Source: Acidimicrobiia bacterium (lineage in GTDB: Bacteria > Actinomycetota > Acidimicrobiia > IMCC26256 > JAENVU01). Taken from it: DNA of 8,481 nucleotides. Location: NCBI GenBank assembly GCA_025357995.1, contig JANYLF010000158.1:1-8481 (forward strand), read 5' to 3'. Within the stretch, counting starts at the first letter, position 1; each line of letters starts with the position of its first letter. This document shows positions 1-5,268 of the stretch, one piece after another. The position numbers and the translations under genes are program-made. The notes beneath the pieces are model-generated. The model was not told the origin of the DNA, searched no databases, and worked only from the letters and a program-made list of their open reading frames with translations.

Positions 1-52
1 CCAGACGACGGGCGATCTCGGCGAGTTGAGCCTCAGCACTCGGGTCTGCCAT
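1..52 (-). CDS. N-terminal fragment of an unidentified protein
   Basis: An ATG at 52-50 on the minus strand opens a frame that stays open to the window edge. It gives 17 residues beginning MADPSAEAQLAEIARR. The peptide is hydrophilic and probably helical, with no signal peptide. Only a weak TAGGT stands before the start, so the start is uncertain. It lies downstream of cysC on the same strand, separated by 161 bp that contain a large palindrome, so it may have its own promoter rather than belong to the cys operon. Too little is present to name a family. Confidence 0.45.
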   Translation of the reverse strand, partial: MADPSAEAQLAEIARRL

Positions 53-142
53 ACCTACAGACTGCCATCGCTGCGCGCTCGATGAGGCGCTCCGAGGAGA
101 TCACCGGCGACACCCAGGCGTCGCGTCATCCGATCGACGCGG

Positions 143-194
143 TTCGGGAATTCGTCTTAGGTATACACCTGTATATCCAAGTGGAATTCTCGAA
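143..194. repeat. 52-nt imperfect palindrome after cysC (hairpin, possible terminator or operator)
   Basis: Two 24-nt arms face each other across the 4-nt loop ACCT at 167-170. The outer arms TTCGGGAATTC (143-153) and GAATTCTCGAA (184-194) match at 10 of 11 positions. Then CTT (156-158) pairs with AAG (179-181), and GGTATAC (160-166) with GTATATC (171-177). In all, 19 of 24 positions are Watson-Crick, and two more are G-U in plus-strand RNA. It begins 20 nt after the cysC stop and is AT-richer than its surroundings. A second small stem, CGCGTC (122-127) with GACGCG (136-141), lies beside it. There is no T-run, so it is not a classical intrinsic terminator. It could be a U-less terminator, an mRNA 3' stabiliser, or an operator for the gene starting at 52. 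The rest of 53-213 shows no gene. Confidence 0.55.
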
Positions 195-213
195 TATGGA
201 GATACTTCACCAC

Positions 214-804
214 TCAGAGGTTGAGCAGCTCGACGATGGCGGCCGCGCCCTCTTCCGCGGTGGGCCCGGGCGTGAGTACCAGCTCCGCATGCTCGGGCGC
301 CTGGTAGGGATCGTCGATCCCGGTGAAGCCGGTGATTTCTCCGGCGCGGGCCTTGGCGTAGAGCCCCTTCACGTCGCGCTGCTCACACAGCTCGATCGGG
401 GTGTCGACGAAGACCTCGACGAACCGCAGGCCGAGCTCGGCATGACGGGCTCGGACCCGATCACGATCGGCGCGGTAGGGGCTGATCAACGGAACGATCG
501 CGACGATGCCGGCATCGGCGAACAGGACCGCGACTTCGCCGGCGCGCCGGACGTTCTCGTTCCGACTGGCCGCGTCGAACCCGAGATCGCCGTTGAGGCC
601 GTGACGCAGGTTGTCGCCGTCGAGGAGGTAGGCGGGCACGCCGGCCGCGACGAGCTGTTGCTCCAGCGCGACCGCGACGGTCGATTTTCCGGAACCGGAA
701 AGCCCGGTGAGCCACACGGTGAGACCTTCGTGCCCGGTCGCCGCGATCCGTTGCGCGCGGGTCACGTTGCCCGCCTGGAACACCACGTTCGGGCTCTTGT
801 TCAT
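214..804 (-). CDS. cysC: Adenylyl-sulfate (APS) kinase CysC
   Basis: This cytoplasmic kinase phosphorylates adenosine 5'-phosphosulfate with ATP to give PAPS. The 196 residues match a full stand-alone APS kinase. The P-loop GLSGSGKST lies at 34-42, the substrate-binding DGDNLRHGLN at 62-71, and LISPYRADRD at about 106-115. The lid and C-terminal signature, with VDTP at 133-136, KGLYAKARAGEI at 146-157 and TGIDDPYQAP at 161-170, completes the family pattern. Its ATG overlaps the cysN TGA as ATGA (804-801), so it is the last gene of the cys operon and is probably translated by coupling; no clear ribosome-binding site precedes it. In mycobacteria CysN and CysC are usually one fused polypeptide, whereas here they are separate overlapping genes. 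Function is certain at the family level. Confidence 0.96.
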   Translation of the reverse strand: MNKSPNVVFQAGNVTRAQRIAATGHEGLTVWLTGLSGSGKSTVAVALEQQLVAAGVPAYLLDGDNLRHGLNGDLGFDAASRNENVRRAGEVAVLFADAGIVAIVPLISPYRADRDRVRARHAELGLRFVEVFVDTPIELCEQRDVKGLYAKARAGEITGFTGIDDPYQAPEHAELVLTPGPTAEEGAAAIVELLNL

Positions 805-2048
805 GTGTCGAGGATCATGCCGGCGCCGACGGTTTCGTTCGTTCCCTCGTCGATGAGGATGAACGAACCAGTGGTGCGGTTGCGGCGGTACTCGTCGACG
901 AAGAGGGGAGTCGTGATTCGCAGACTCACGCGTCCCATCTCGTTCAGGGTGAGCGTAGGCGATGTCTCGTCACGAGAGAGTGAGTTGACGTCCATGCGGT
1001 AGTGCAGATCGCGTACGAGGGCGCGAGCCGAACGCGTCGTGTGCTTGATGGCGTACTTGCCACCCACCGTCATGGGACGTTCCGAAAACCAACACACCAT
1101 CGCTTCGATCTCTTGCGTGGCACGGGGCGCGTTGTTGGGTCGACAGATCATGTCGCCGCGGCTGATGTCGATGTCGTCGGCGAGCCGGAGTGTGACCGAC
1201 TGCGGCGGCATTGCCTCGGAGAGTTCTTCGCCGTAGAGGTCGATGCCGGCAATGGTCGTGGTGAGGCCCGACGGCAATACGAGGACCTCGTCGCCGGGCC
1301 GGAACGTGCCGCCCGCGACGGTGCCCGCGTAGCCGCGGTAGTCGTGGTAAGCGTCGCTCATCGGACGGATCACGAACTGCACCGGCATGCGCGCGTCGAT
1401 CAGGTTGCGGTCCGAACCGATATACACGTGCTCCAAGTGATGGAGCAGGGTGGGGCCGTCGTACCAGCCCATGTTGGGGCTGTGGCTCGTCACATTGACG
1501 CCGTGGAGCGCGGATACCGGGATGAACGTGAGGTCGGTGATGTCGAGCTTGCCGGCCCACTCGCGGAACTCTTCGGAAATACGGTCGAACACGAGTTGGT
1601 CGTAGTCGACGAGGTCCATCTTGTTCACGCACAACACGAGGTGACGCACCGAGAGCAGCGACGCAATCACCGAATGCCGGCGGGATTGCTCGACCACCCC
1701 GTGACGCGCGTCGACGAGGATCAGCGCGAGATCGGCGGTCGACGCGCCTGTGACCATGTTGCGCGTGTACTGCACGTGGCCCGGGGTGTCGGCGATGATG
1801 AACTTCCGGCGCGGCGTCGCGAAGTACCGATACGCAACGTCGATCGTGATTCCCTGCTCACGTTCGGCGCGGAGACCGTCGGTAAGGAGCGCGAGGTTCG
1901 TGTAGTCGAACCCCTTCTCCCGTGAGGTGCGTTCGACGGATTCGAGTTGATCTTCGAAGATCTGCTTGGAGTCGAGGAGCAGACGACCGATGAGTGTGCT
2001 CTTGCCGTCGTCGACGGAACCCGCGGTGGCGAAGCGGAGCATCTCCAT
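801..2048 (-). CDS. cysN: Sulfate adenylyltransferase subunit 1, GTPase CysN
   Basis: CysN is the GTP-hydrolysing subunit of ATP sulfurylase; with CysD it forms APS and pyrophosphate from ATP and sulfate. The 415 residues form an EF-Tu-like GTPase: G1 GSVDDGKS at 10-17, the switch sequence EQGITID at 64-70, G3 DTPGH at 87-91, G4 NKMD at 142-145 and an SALHG G5-like motif at 179-183. Two beta-barrel domains follow from about residue 215. The ATG at 2048-2046 was chosen because it gives the family N-terminus MEMLRFATAGSVDDGK and overlaps the cysD stop as TAATG. The same frame runs further upstream, but those extra residues are arginine-rich shadow of cysD. There is no fused APS-kinase domain; cysC follows as a separate gene with an ATGA overlap. 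Confidence 0.96.
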   Translation of the reverse strand: MEMLRFATAGSVDDGKSTLIGRLLLDSKQIFEDQLESVERTSREKGFDYTNLALLTDGLRAEREQGITIDVAYRYFATPRRKFIIADTPGHVQYTRNMVTGASTADLALILVDARHGVVEQSRRHSVIASLLSVRHLVLCVNKMDLVDYDQLVFDRISEEFREWAGKLDITDLTFIPVSALHGVNVTSHSPNMGWYDGPTLLHHLEHVYIGSDRNLIDARMPVQFVIRPMSDAYHDYRGYAGTVAGGTFRPGDEVLVLPSGLTTTIAGIDLYGEELSEAMPPQSVTLRLADDIDISRGDMICRPNNAPRATQEIEAMVCWFSERPMTVGGKYAIKHTTRSARALVRDLHYRMDVNSLSRDETSPTLTLNEMGRVSLRITTPLFVDEYRRNRTTGSFILIDEGTNETVGAGMILDT

Positions 2049-2956
2049 TAGAAGTACCCCTCCTTCTTGCGGTCTTCCATGGCGGCCTCGTTGAACTTGT
2101 CGTCGGCCCTGGTCGCGCCGCGTTCGGTGATGCGTGATGCGGCGACCTCGAGGATGATGGCCTCGGCCGTCGTGGCGGGGGACTCGACGGCGCCGGTACA
2201 CGTGGCATCGCCGACGGTGCGGAACCGAACGGTCAGCTCCTCGAGCTCCTCGTCGGGAAGCAGCTTCACGAAGTCGGTCAGCGCGAGCAGCATGCCGTCA
2301 CGGCGGAAGACCTGCCGGCGGTGGGCGAAATAGATCGACGGCAGTTCGATCTCCTCGCGTTCGATGTATTGCCACACGTCCATCTCCGTCCAGTTGGAGA
2401 TGGGGAACACCCGGATGTGCTCTCCCTTGCGGTGGCGTGCGTTGTAAAGGCTCCACAGTTCGGGGCGCTGGTTCTTGGGATCCCACTGGCCGAAGTCGTC
2501 GCGGAACGAGAAGACCCGCTCCTTGGCGCGGGCCTTGTCTTCGTCGCGGCGGCCGCCACCGAACACGGCATCGAAACCGTGCTCCTCGATGGCGTCGAGC
2601 AGCGTCACACTCTGGAGTCGGTTGCGGGTGGCCTTGGGGCCCGTCTCCTCGTGCACCCGCCCCTCGTCGATCGACTTCTGCACCGATGCCACCACGAGTG
2701 GAGTGCCGAGCTCGGCGGCCCGGCGGTCTCGGTAGTCGAGGACCTCGGGAAAGTTATGTCCGGTATCCACGTGCATGAGCGGAAACGGGATGCGGGCGGG
2801 CCAGAACGCCTTCTCGGCGAGCTTGAGCATCAACGCGGAGTCCTTGCCGCCCGAAAAGAGCAGCACCGGCCGCTCGAACTCGGCCGCGACCTCGCGCATG
2901 ATGTGGATCGACTCGGCCTCGAGCGCGTCGAGATGCGAGATGGTGGTATCGGTCAC
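2048..2956 (-). CDS. cysD: Sulfate adenylyltransferase subunit 2, CysD
   Basis: CysD is the catalytic, ATP pyrophosphatase (PP-loop) subunit of bacterial ATP sulfurylase; it adenylates sulfate to APS while CysN supplies GTP hydrolysis. The 302 residues are full length. The PP-loop SGGKDS sits at 35-40, MHVDTGHNFPE at 61-71, and the basic segment GGRRDEDKARAKERVFSFRD at 134-153. The C-terminus ends with the family tail RKKEGYF at 296-302. The start is GTG at 2956-2954, 4 nt after GGAGGA. Its TAA overlaps the cysN ATG by one base, so the two subunits are translationally coupled. A 25-codon ORF lies exactly between cysQ and this gene, and its TGA overlaps the cysD GTG as GTGA. The PP-loop resembles that of PAPS reductase, but the C-terminal tail and the cysN partner settle the assignment. 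Confidence 0.97.
   Translation of the reverse strand: MTDTTISHLDALEAESIHIMREVAAEFERPVLLFSGGKDSALMLKLAEKAFWPARIPFPLMHVDTGHNFPEVLDYRDRRAAELGTPLVVASVQKSIDEGRVHEETGPKATRNRLQSVTLLDAIEEHGFDAVFGGGRRDEDKARAKERVFSFRDDFGQWDPKNQRPELWSLYNARHRKGEHIRVFPISNWTEMDVWQYIEREEIELPSIYFAHRRQVFRRDGMLLALTDFVKLLPDEELEELTVRFRTVGDATCTGAVESPATTAEAIILEVAASRITERGATRADDKFNEAAMEDRKKEGYF
2057..2063 (-). promoter_or_regulatory. Ribosome-binding site of cysN inside the cysD 3' end
   Basis: The minus strand reads GGAGGGG here, 8 nt before the ATG at 2048. It lies in the Lys-Glu-Gly codons near the CysD C-terminus. This strong site decides the cysN start against longer in-frame alternatives. Confidence 0.7.
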
Positions 2957-3030
2957 CGGGTCCTCCGGAGCGGGCGGGAGCGGAAAGTGTAGTTCTGGCA
3001 GGGGTCCCGATTGACCAGTTGGGGGGTCAT
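2953..3030 (-). CDS. Possible 25-aa bridging peptide between cysQ and cysD
   Basis: The ATG at 3030-3028 overlaps the cysQ stop as ATGA, and the TGA at 2955-2953 overlaps the cysD GTG as GTGA, so this ORF fills the gap exactly. The peptide begins MTPQLVNRDPCQNY. It has one cysteine (residue 11) and an arginine-rich second half ending RPLRRTR. There is no hydrophobic segment, and I recognise no family. No ribosome-binding site precedes it, so translation would depend on ribosomes finishing cysQ. It may be a coupling device that brings ribosomes to the cysD site rather than a functional peptide, or it may be chance. Conservation in relatives would decide. Confidence 0.3.
   Translation of the reverse strand: MTPQLVNRDPCQNYTFRSRPLRRTR
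2961..2966 (-). promoter_or_regulatory. Ribosome-binding site of cysD
   Basis: GGAGGA on the minus strand lies 4 nt before the GTG at 2956 and fixes that start. It sits inside the 25-codon upstream ORF, so ribosomes translating that ORF would cover it. Confidence 0.65.
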
Positions 3031-3755
3031 GAATTGGCGATCTCGATCACCGCGGCGGCGTACTCGGGGCGACAGATCAGGAGGTCGGGCAGGAGGCGTT
3101 CGGCGGCGTTGTACACGAGTGGTGAACCGTCGATCCGAGACACGTGCAGGCCCGCGGCCGCGGCGACGGCAACTGGCGCCGCGGAGTCCCATTGGTATTG
3201 GCCACCCGCGTGTGCGTACACGTCCACGCGGCCCTGGAGGATGGCCATGGCCTTGGCTCCGGCCGAGCCCATCGGGACGAGCTCCGCATTCAGCGCGCGT
3301 TCGAGGGCTTCGGTGATCGCGGGCGGACGAGTGCGCGACACCACGAGGCGCGGGGGACCGTCGACGCGCGGTGGGAGCACCGGTCGGGGCTCGGTCACAT
3401 AGGTCATGTGTTGGGCGGGGAGTGCGACCGCGCCGACGGCCGCGGTGCCGTTGATCGCGAGGGCCACGTGGACGGCCCAATCGTCGCGATCACCCTCGCC
3501 GTATTCGCGGGTGCCGTCGAGCGGGTCGACGATCCAGACGCGTTCGTGGTCGAGGCGTGCGAGGTTGTCGGCGGATTCTTCGGACAGGATCGCGTCGTCG
3601 GGGCGGGCCTGGGCGAGGCGCTGGAGGATGACGACGTTGGCCTGCGCGTCGCCCGCCGCCTTCAGCTCCGTCGGGTCGGAAATCGTGGGGCGCAACGCCA
3701 GGAGGAGCCGTCCGGCTTCCTCGGCGATGTCGGCCGCGAGCTCATGGTCGTTCAT
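3027..3755 (-). CDS. cysQ: 3'(2'),5'-bisphosphate nucleotidase, CysQ-type (inositol monophosphatase fold)
   Basis: The likely reaction is dephosphorylation of PAP (3'-phosphoadenosine 5'-phosphate) to AMP, which relieves product inhibition after PAPS is used; such enzymes can also act on PAPS itself. The 242 residues carry the Mg-dependent, Li-sensitive phosphatase signatures: GD at 35-36, the metal-binding SEES at 58-61, DPLDGT at 77-82, and WDSAAPVAVAAAAG at 189-202. The family also includes inositol monophosphatases and fructose-1,6-bisphosphatases. I prefer PAP because the next genes are cysD, cysN and cysC. The start is ATG at 3755, but no good ribosome-binding site precedes it. Instead a five-codon ORF that starts on the regulator stop ends on this start (TGATG). 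The stop overlaps the next short ORF as ATGA. Confidence 0.88.
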   Translation of the reverse strand: MNDHELAADIAEEAGRLLLALRPTISDPTELKAAGDAQANVVILQRLAQARPDDAILSEESADNLARLDHERVWIVDPLDGTREYGEGDRDDWAVHVALAINGTAAVGAVALPAQHMTYVTEPRPVLPPRVDGPPRLVVSRTRPPAITEALERALNAELVPMGSAGAKAMAILQGRVDVYAHAGGQYQWDSAAPVAVAAAAGLHVSRIDGSPLVYNAAERLLPDLLICRPEYAAAVIEIANS

Positions 3756-3772
3756 CAGGATCGGTCGTTCAT
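3746..3772 (-). repeat. Repeated cysQ start region with a five-codon ORF between rrf2 and cysQ
   Basis: The minus strand reads ATGAACGACC twice, at 3772-3763 and 3755-3746, offset by 17 nt. The first copy overlaps the regulator stop (ATGA) and encodes Met-Asn-Asp-Arg-Ser before a TGA that overlaps the second ATG as TGATG. CysQ itself begins Met-Asn-Asp-His. The 17-nt offset puts the copies in different frames, so the upstream ATG cannot extend CysQ. It looks like a small duplication of the start region, possibly now used for reinitiation. Confidence 0.5.
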
Positions 3773-4227
3773 CGGCGCTTGCGGGCTTCGGGGCGCGCGG
3801 CGAGCTTCTCGACGCGAGCGGGGAGCTTCCCGGCAGCGAGATCGGCGAGCGTCACACCTTCGAGCACCTCTCGGAGGCTGGCCCGCACCGCGATCCACAC
3901 GTCGGCGAGCTTGGCGGCGGGGCCGAGATAGCTGACGGTCTCGGGTGCCTCGCCGTGGATCGCCGCGAGGGGACCGTCGACGGCCCGGATCACGTCGGCC
4001 ACCGTGATCTGGTTGGGCGGTTGGGCGAGGTAGTAGCCGCCCTCGGCGCCACGGCGCGAGGCCACCAGTCCGGCGGTGCGCAGCGATCCGAGGATGTTCT
4101 CGCAGAACGCGAGGGGAGCGCGTTGCGCGGAGGCCAGGGCCGGGCCGGTGATGGGGGTGGAGGGGGGCGCGGCGGCCAACTCGGCCGCGAGTCGTACGGC
4201 GTAGTCCGCCTTGGCCGAGATCTTCAC
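3769..4227 (-). CDS. Rrf2-family transcriptional regulator, probable sulfur regulator
   Basis: This is a 152-residue winged-helix DNA-binding protein of the Rrf2 family, which includes IscR, NsrR and CymR. It begins MKISAKADYAVRLAAELA. The helix-turn-helix and wing contain ILGSLRTAGLV (45-55) and RRGAEGGYYLA (58-68), the family signature. IscR and NsrR hold Fe-S clusters through three cysteines around residues 90-106; none is present there, and the only cysteine is Cys42. It therefore resembles cluster-free CymR-type regulators. I infer that it controls the cys genes it leads and the divergent transporter. GTG 4227-4225 was chosen because it gives the usual Met-Lys-Ile-Ser N-terminus and overlaps the stop of a tiny upstream ORF (GTGA). 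GTG 4233 is the alternative. No strong ribosome-binding site is visible. Confidence 0.9.
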   Translation of the reverse strand: MKISAKADYAVRLAAELAAAPPSTPITGPALASAQRAPLAFCENILGSLRTAGLVASRRGAEGGYYLAQPPNQITVADVIRAVDGPLAAIHGEAPETVSYLGPAAKLADVWIAVRASLREVLEGVTLADLAAGKLPARVEKLAARPEARKRR

Positions 4228-4250
4228 GACCACGGACGATAGTCGGTCAT
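4224..4250 (-). CDS. Possible 8-aa leader ORF before the Rrf2 gene
   Basis: ATG at 4250-4248 opens Met-Thr-Asp-Tyr-Arg-Pro-Trp-Ser followed by TGA at 4226-4224, which overlaps the regulator GTG as GTGA. A GGGG run touches the ATG with no spacer, so initiation here would be weak or leaderless. It contains no cysteine, so it is not an obvious cysteine-sensing attenuator. It may be chance or a coupling leader. Confidence 0.2.
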   Translation of the reverse strand: MTDYRPWS

Positions 4251-4260
4251 CCCCGTGGGG

Positions 4261-4289
4261 TTGGCTAAAGCGATAATCTCGACTAAGAT
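4261..4289 (+). promoter_or_regulatory. Likely promoter of the TauE/SafE transporter gene
   Basis: TTGGCT (4261-4266) and TAAGAT (4284-4289) are separated by 17 bp, close to the primary-sigma consensus, each element matching 4 of 6. Transcription would begin near 4296, giving a leader of about 43 nt before the GTG at 4339. The -10 element lies inside the inverted repeat at 4271-4294. A weaker minus-strand candidate for the regulator, GATTAT at 4278-4273 with ATGAAC at 4301-4296 (17-bp spacing), overlaps the same repeat. Confidence 0.5.
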
Positions 4290-4294
4290 GATCG
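4271..4294. promoter_or_regulatory. 24-bp inverted repeat, probable Rrf2 operator
   Basis: The arms CGATAATCT (4271-4279) and AGATGATCG (4286-4294) are complementary at 8 of 9 positions around the spacer CGACTA (4280-4285). Size and two-fold symmetry suit a dimeric Rrf2 protein. The site covers the -10 and part of the spacer of the transporter promoter and would also block a minus-strand promoter. It is the best candidate for autoregulation of the rrf2-cys operon and co-control of the transporter. The binding protein is inferred from position only. Confidence 0.6.
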
Positions 4295-4327
4295 AGTTCA
4301 TTTATACAGGCGAGTTTGCATGAATCC

Positions 4328-4332
4328 GGGAG
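4328..4332 (+). promoter_or_regulatory. Ribosome-binding site of the TauE/SafE gene
   Basis: GGGAG lies 6 nt before the GTG at 4339 and supports that start. The ATG at 4320 nearby is in another frame. Confidence 0.55.
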
Positions 4333-4338
4333 TACAGC

Positions 4339-5238
4339 GTGGATTGGTTGTTGGTACTGGGTGGCCTGGGCGTCGGCACAGTCGTCGGGCTCACGGGCAT
4401 GGGCGGCGGTGCGTTGATGACGCCGATGCTCGTGATCTTCTTCGGGGTGGATCCGGTGACGGCGGTGTCCAGCGATCTCGTGGTGTCGCTCGTGATGAAG
4501 CCCTTCGGCGCCGGGGTACACGCCAAGGAAGGCACCGTGAACTACCAGCTCGTCAAATGGTTGTGTCTCGGGTCGGTGCCGTCGGCGTTCGCCGGTTCGT
4601 GGTTGCTCGGCGTACTCGGCGGTGACGACGTGTCCGCCACGGTGAAGCTGTACCTCGGTATCGCGCTCGTGGTGGCGGCCGCGTCCATGGTCGTACGCCA
4701 CCAGCTCAACCGCCGCCGCAATCAGCACATCCCCACGGACGGTGCACAGCACGCGCTCGTGGTGAGGCCGATTCCGACCGTGCTCATCGGCGTGGTGGGT
4801 GGTCTCATCGTCGGGATGACGTCGGTCGGTTCGGGGTCGTTGATCATCGTCGCGTTGCTGCTGCTGTATCCGACGCTGTCTGCCGGGCAGTTGGTCGGGA
4901 CCGACCTGGTGCAGGCGGTCCCCCTGGTGGCCTCCGCCGCGTTGGGTCACTACTTCTTCGGTGACATCAAGTTCGCGCTCGCGGGCTCGTTGATGCTCGG
5001 AGCGATCCCCGGCGTGCTGATCGGAGCTCGCATCTCTTCGCGTGCACCAGACCACATCATCCGGCCGATCCTTGTGGTGGTGCTGCTCGCGTCCGGCGCG
5101 AAGTTGCTCGAGGTGCCGAACGAGTGGGTGCTGGGCTTCATCGGGGCTGCGCTCGTCGTCGGACTCGTCGCGATGGCCCGTGGCCTCAGCCGCGGTCGCG
5201 GGGTTGCCGTCGCAGAGGCTGACGCGACCGCGGTCTGA
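4339..5238 (+). CDS. TauE/SafE-family membrane transporter, probable sulfur oxyanion permease
   Basis: This 299-residue integral membrane protein is almost wholly hydrophobic, with about seven or eight membrane segments. It carries the internal duplication typical of TauE/SafE. Repeat 1, from GLTGMGGGALMTP (17-29) to SSDLV (44-48), is echoed by repeat 2, from GMTSVGSGSL (159-168) to GTDLV (187-191). A basic cytoplasmic loop (RHQLNRRRNQH, 120-130) separates the halves. Family members move sulfite, sulfoacetate, sulfate or related anions, and a member in the Corynebacterium glutamicum cys cluster (CysZ) is proposed as a sulfate importer. Being divergent from an Rrf2-cysQDNC operon with a shared operator makes sulfate uptake the most likely role, but export of sulfite cannot be excluded. 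The start is GTG with GGGAG 6 nt upstream. Confidence 0.88.
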   Translation: MDWLLVLGGLGVGTVVGLTGMGGGALMTPMLVIFFGVDPVTAVSSDLVVSLVMKPFGAGVHAKEGTVNYQLVKWLCLGSVPSAFAGSWLLGVLGGDDVSATVKLYLGIALVVAAASMVVRHQLNRRRNQHIPTDGAQHALVVRPIPTVLIGVVGGLIVGMTSVGSGSLIIVALLLLYPTLSAGQLVGTDLVQAVPLVASAALGHYFFGDIKFALAGSLMLGAIPGVLIGARISSRAPDHIIRPILVVVLLASGAKLLEVPNEWVLGFIGAALVVGLVAMARGLSRGRGVAVAEADATAV

Positions 5239-5241
5239 CTA

Positions 5242-5268
5242 CGGTTCCCTCTATTCTGGAGGGGACTG
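5242..5268 (+). promoter_or_regulatory. Hairpin masking the ribosome-binding site of the enoyl-CoA hydratase gene
   Basis: CGGTTCCCTC (5242-5251) pairs with GAGGGGACTG (5259-5268) over ten positions, eight Watson-Crick and two G-U, around the loop TATTCTG. The right arm and last loop base hold the ribosome-binding site GGAGGGG (5258-5264), 5 nt before the GTG at 5270. The folded RNA would hide that site. No T-run follows, so it is not a standard terminator. The loop also reads as a -10-like TATTCT, but no matching -35 is seen. Confidence 0.5.

Noticed and set aside
160..188. Minus-strand promoter for the left-edge gene (TATACC at 165-160)
   Set aside because: No acceptable -35 at 16-18 bp; the AT-rich bases are better explained by the palindrome, although a promoter there is not excluded.
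82..1002. Long plus-strand open frame opposite cysC and the end of cysN
   Set aside because: High-GC shadow of the minus-strand genes; the peptide has no recognisable domain, while the minus strand carries complete CysC and CysN motifs.
1002..1925. 307-codon plus-strand open frame inside cysN
   Set aside because: Antisense to a full CysN GTPase; composition is typical of an overlapping high-GC frame with no motif.
2049..2201. Upstream extension of the CysN frame to 466 residues
   Set aside because: The extra 51 residues are arginine-rich and lie wholly inside cysD; the ATG at 2048 has a strong ribosome-binding site and gives the family N-terminus.
4251..4260. Palindrome CCCCGTGGGG in the rrf2 leader
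   Set aside because: Only four-base GC arms, common by chance at this base composition; kept only as a note to the larger palindrome.
4228..5055. Extension of the regulator frame to 428 residues
   Set aside because: The added part is low-complexity His/Arg-rich sequence antisense to the transporter; Rrf2 proteins are about 150 residues and the canonical start is at 4227.
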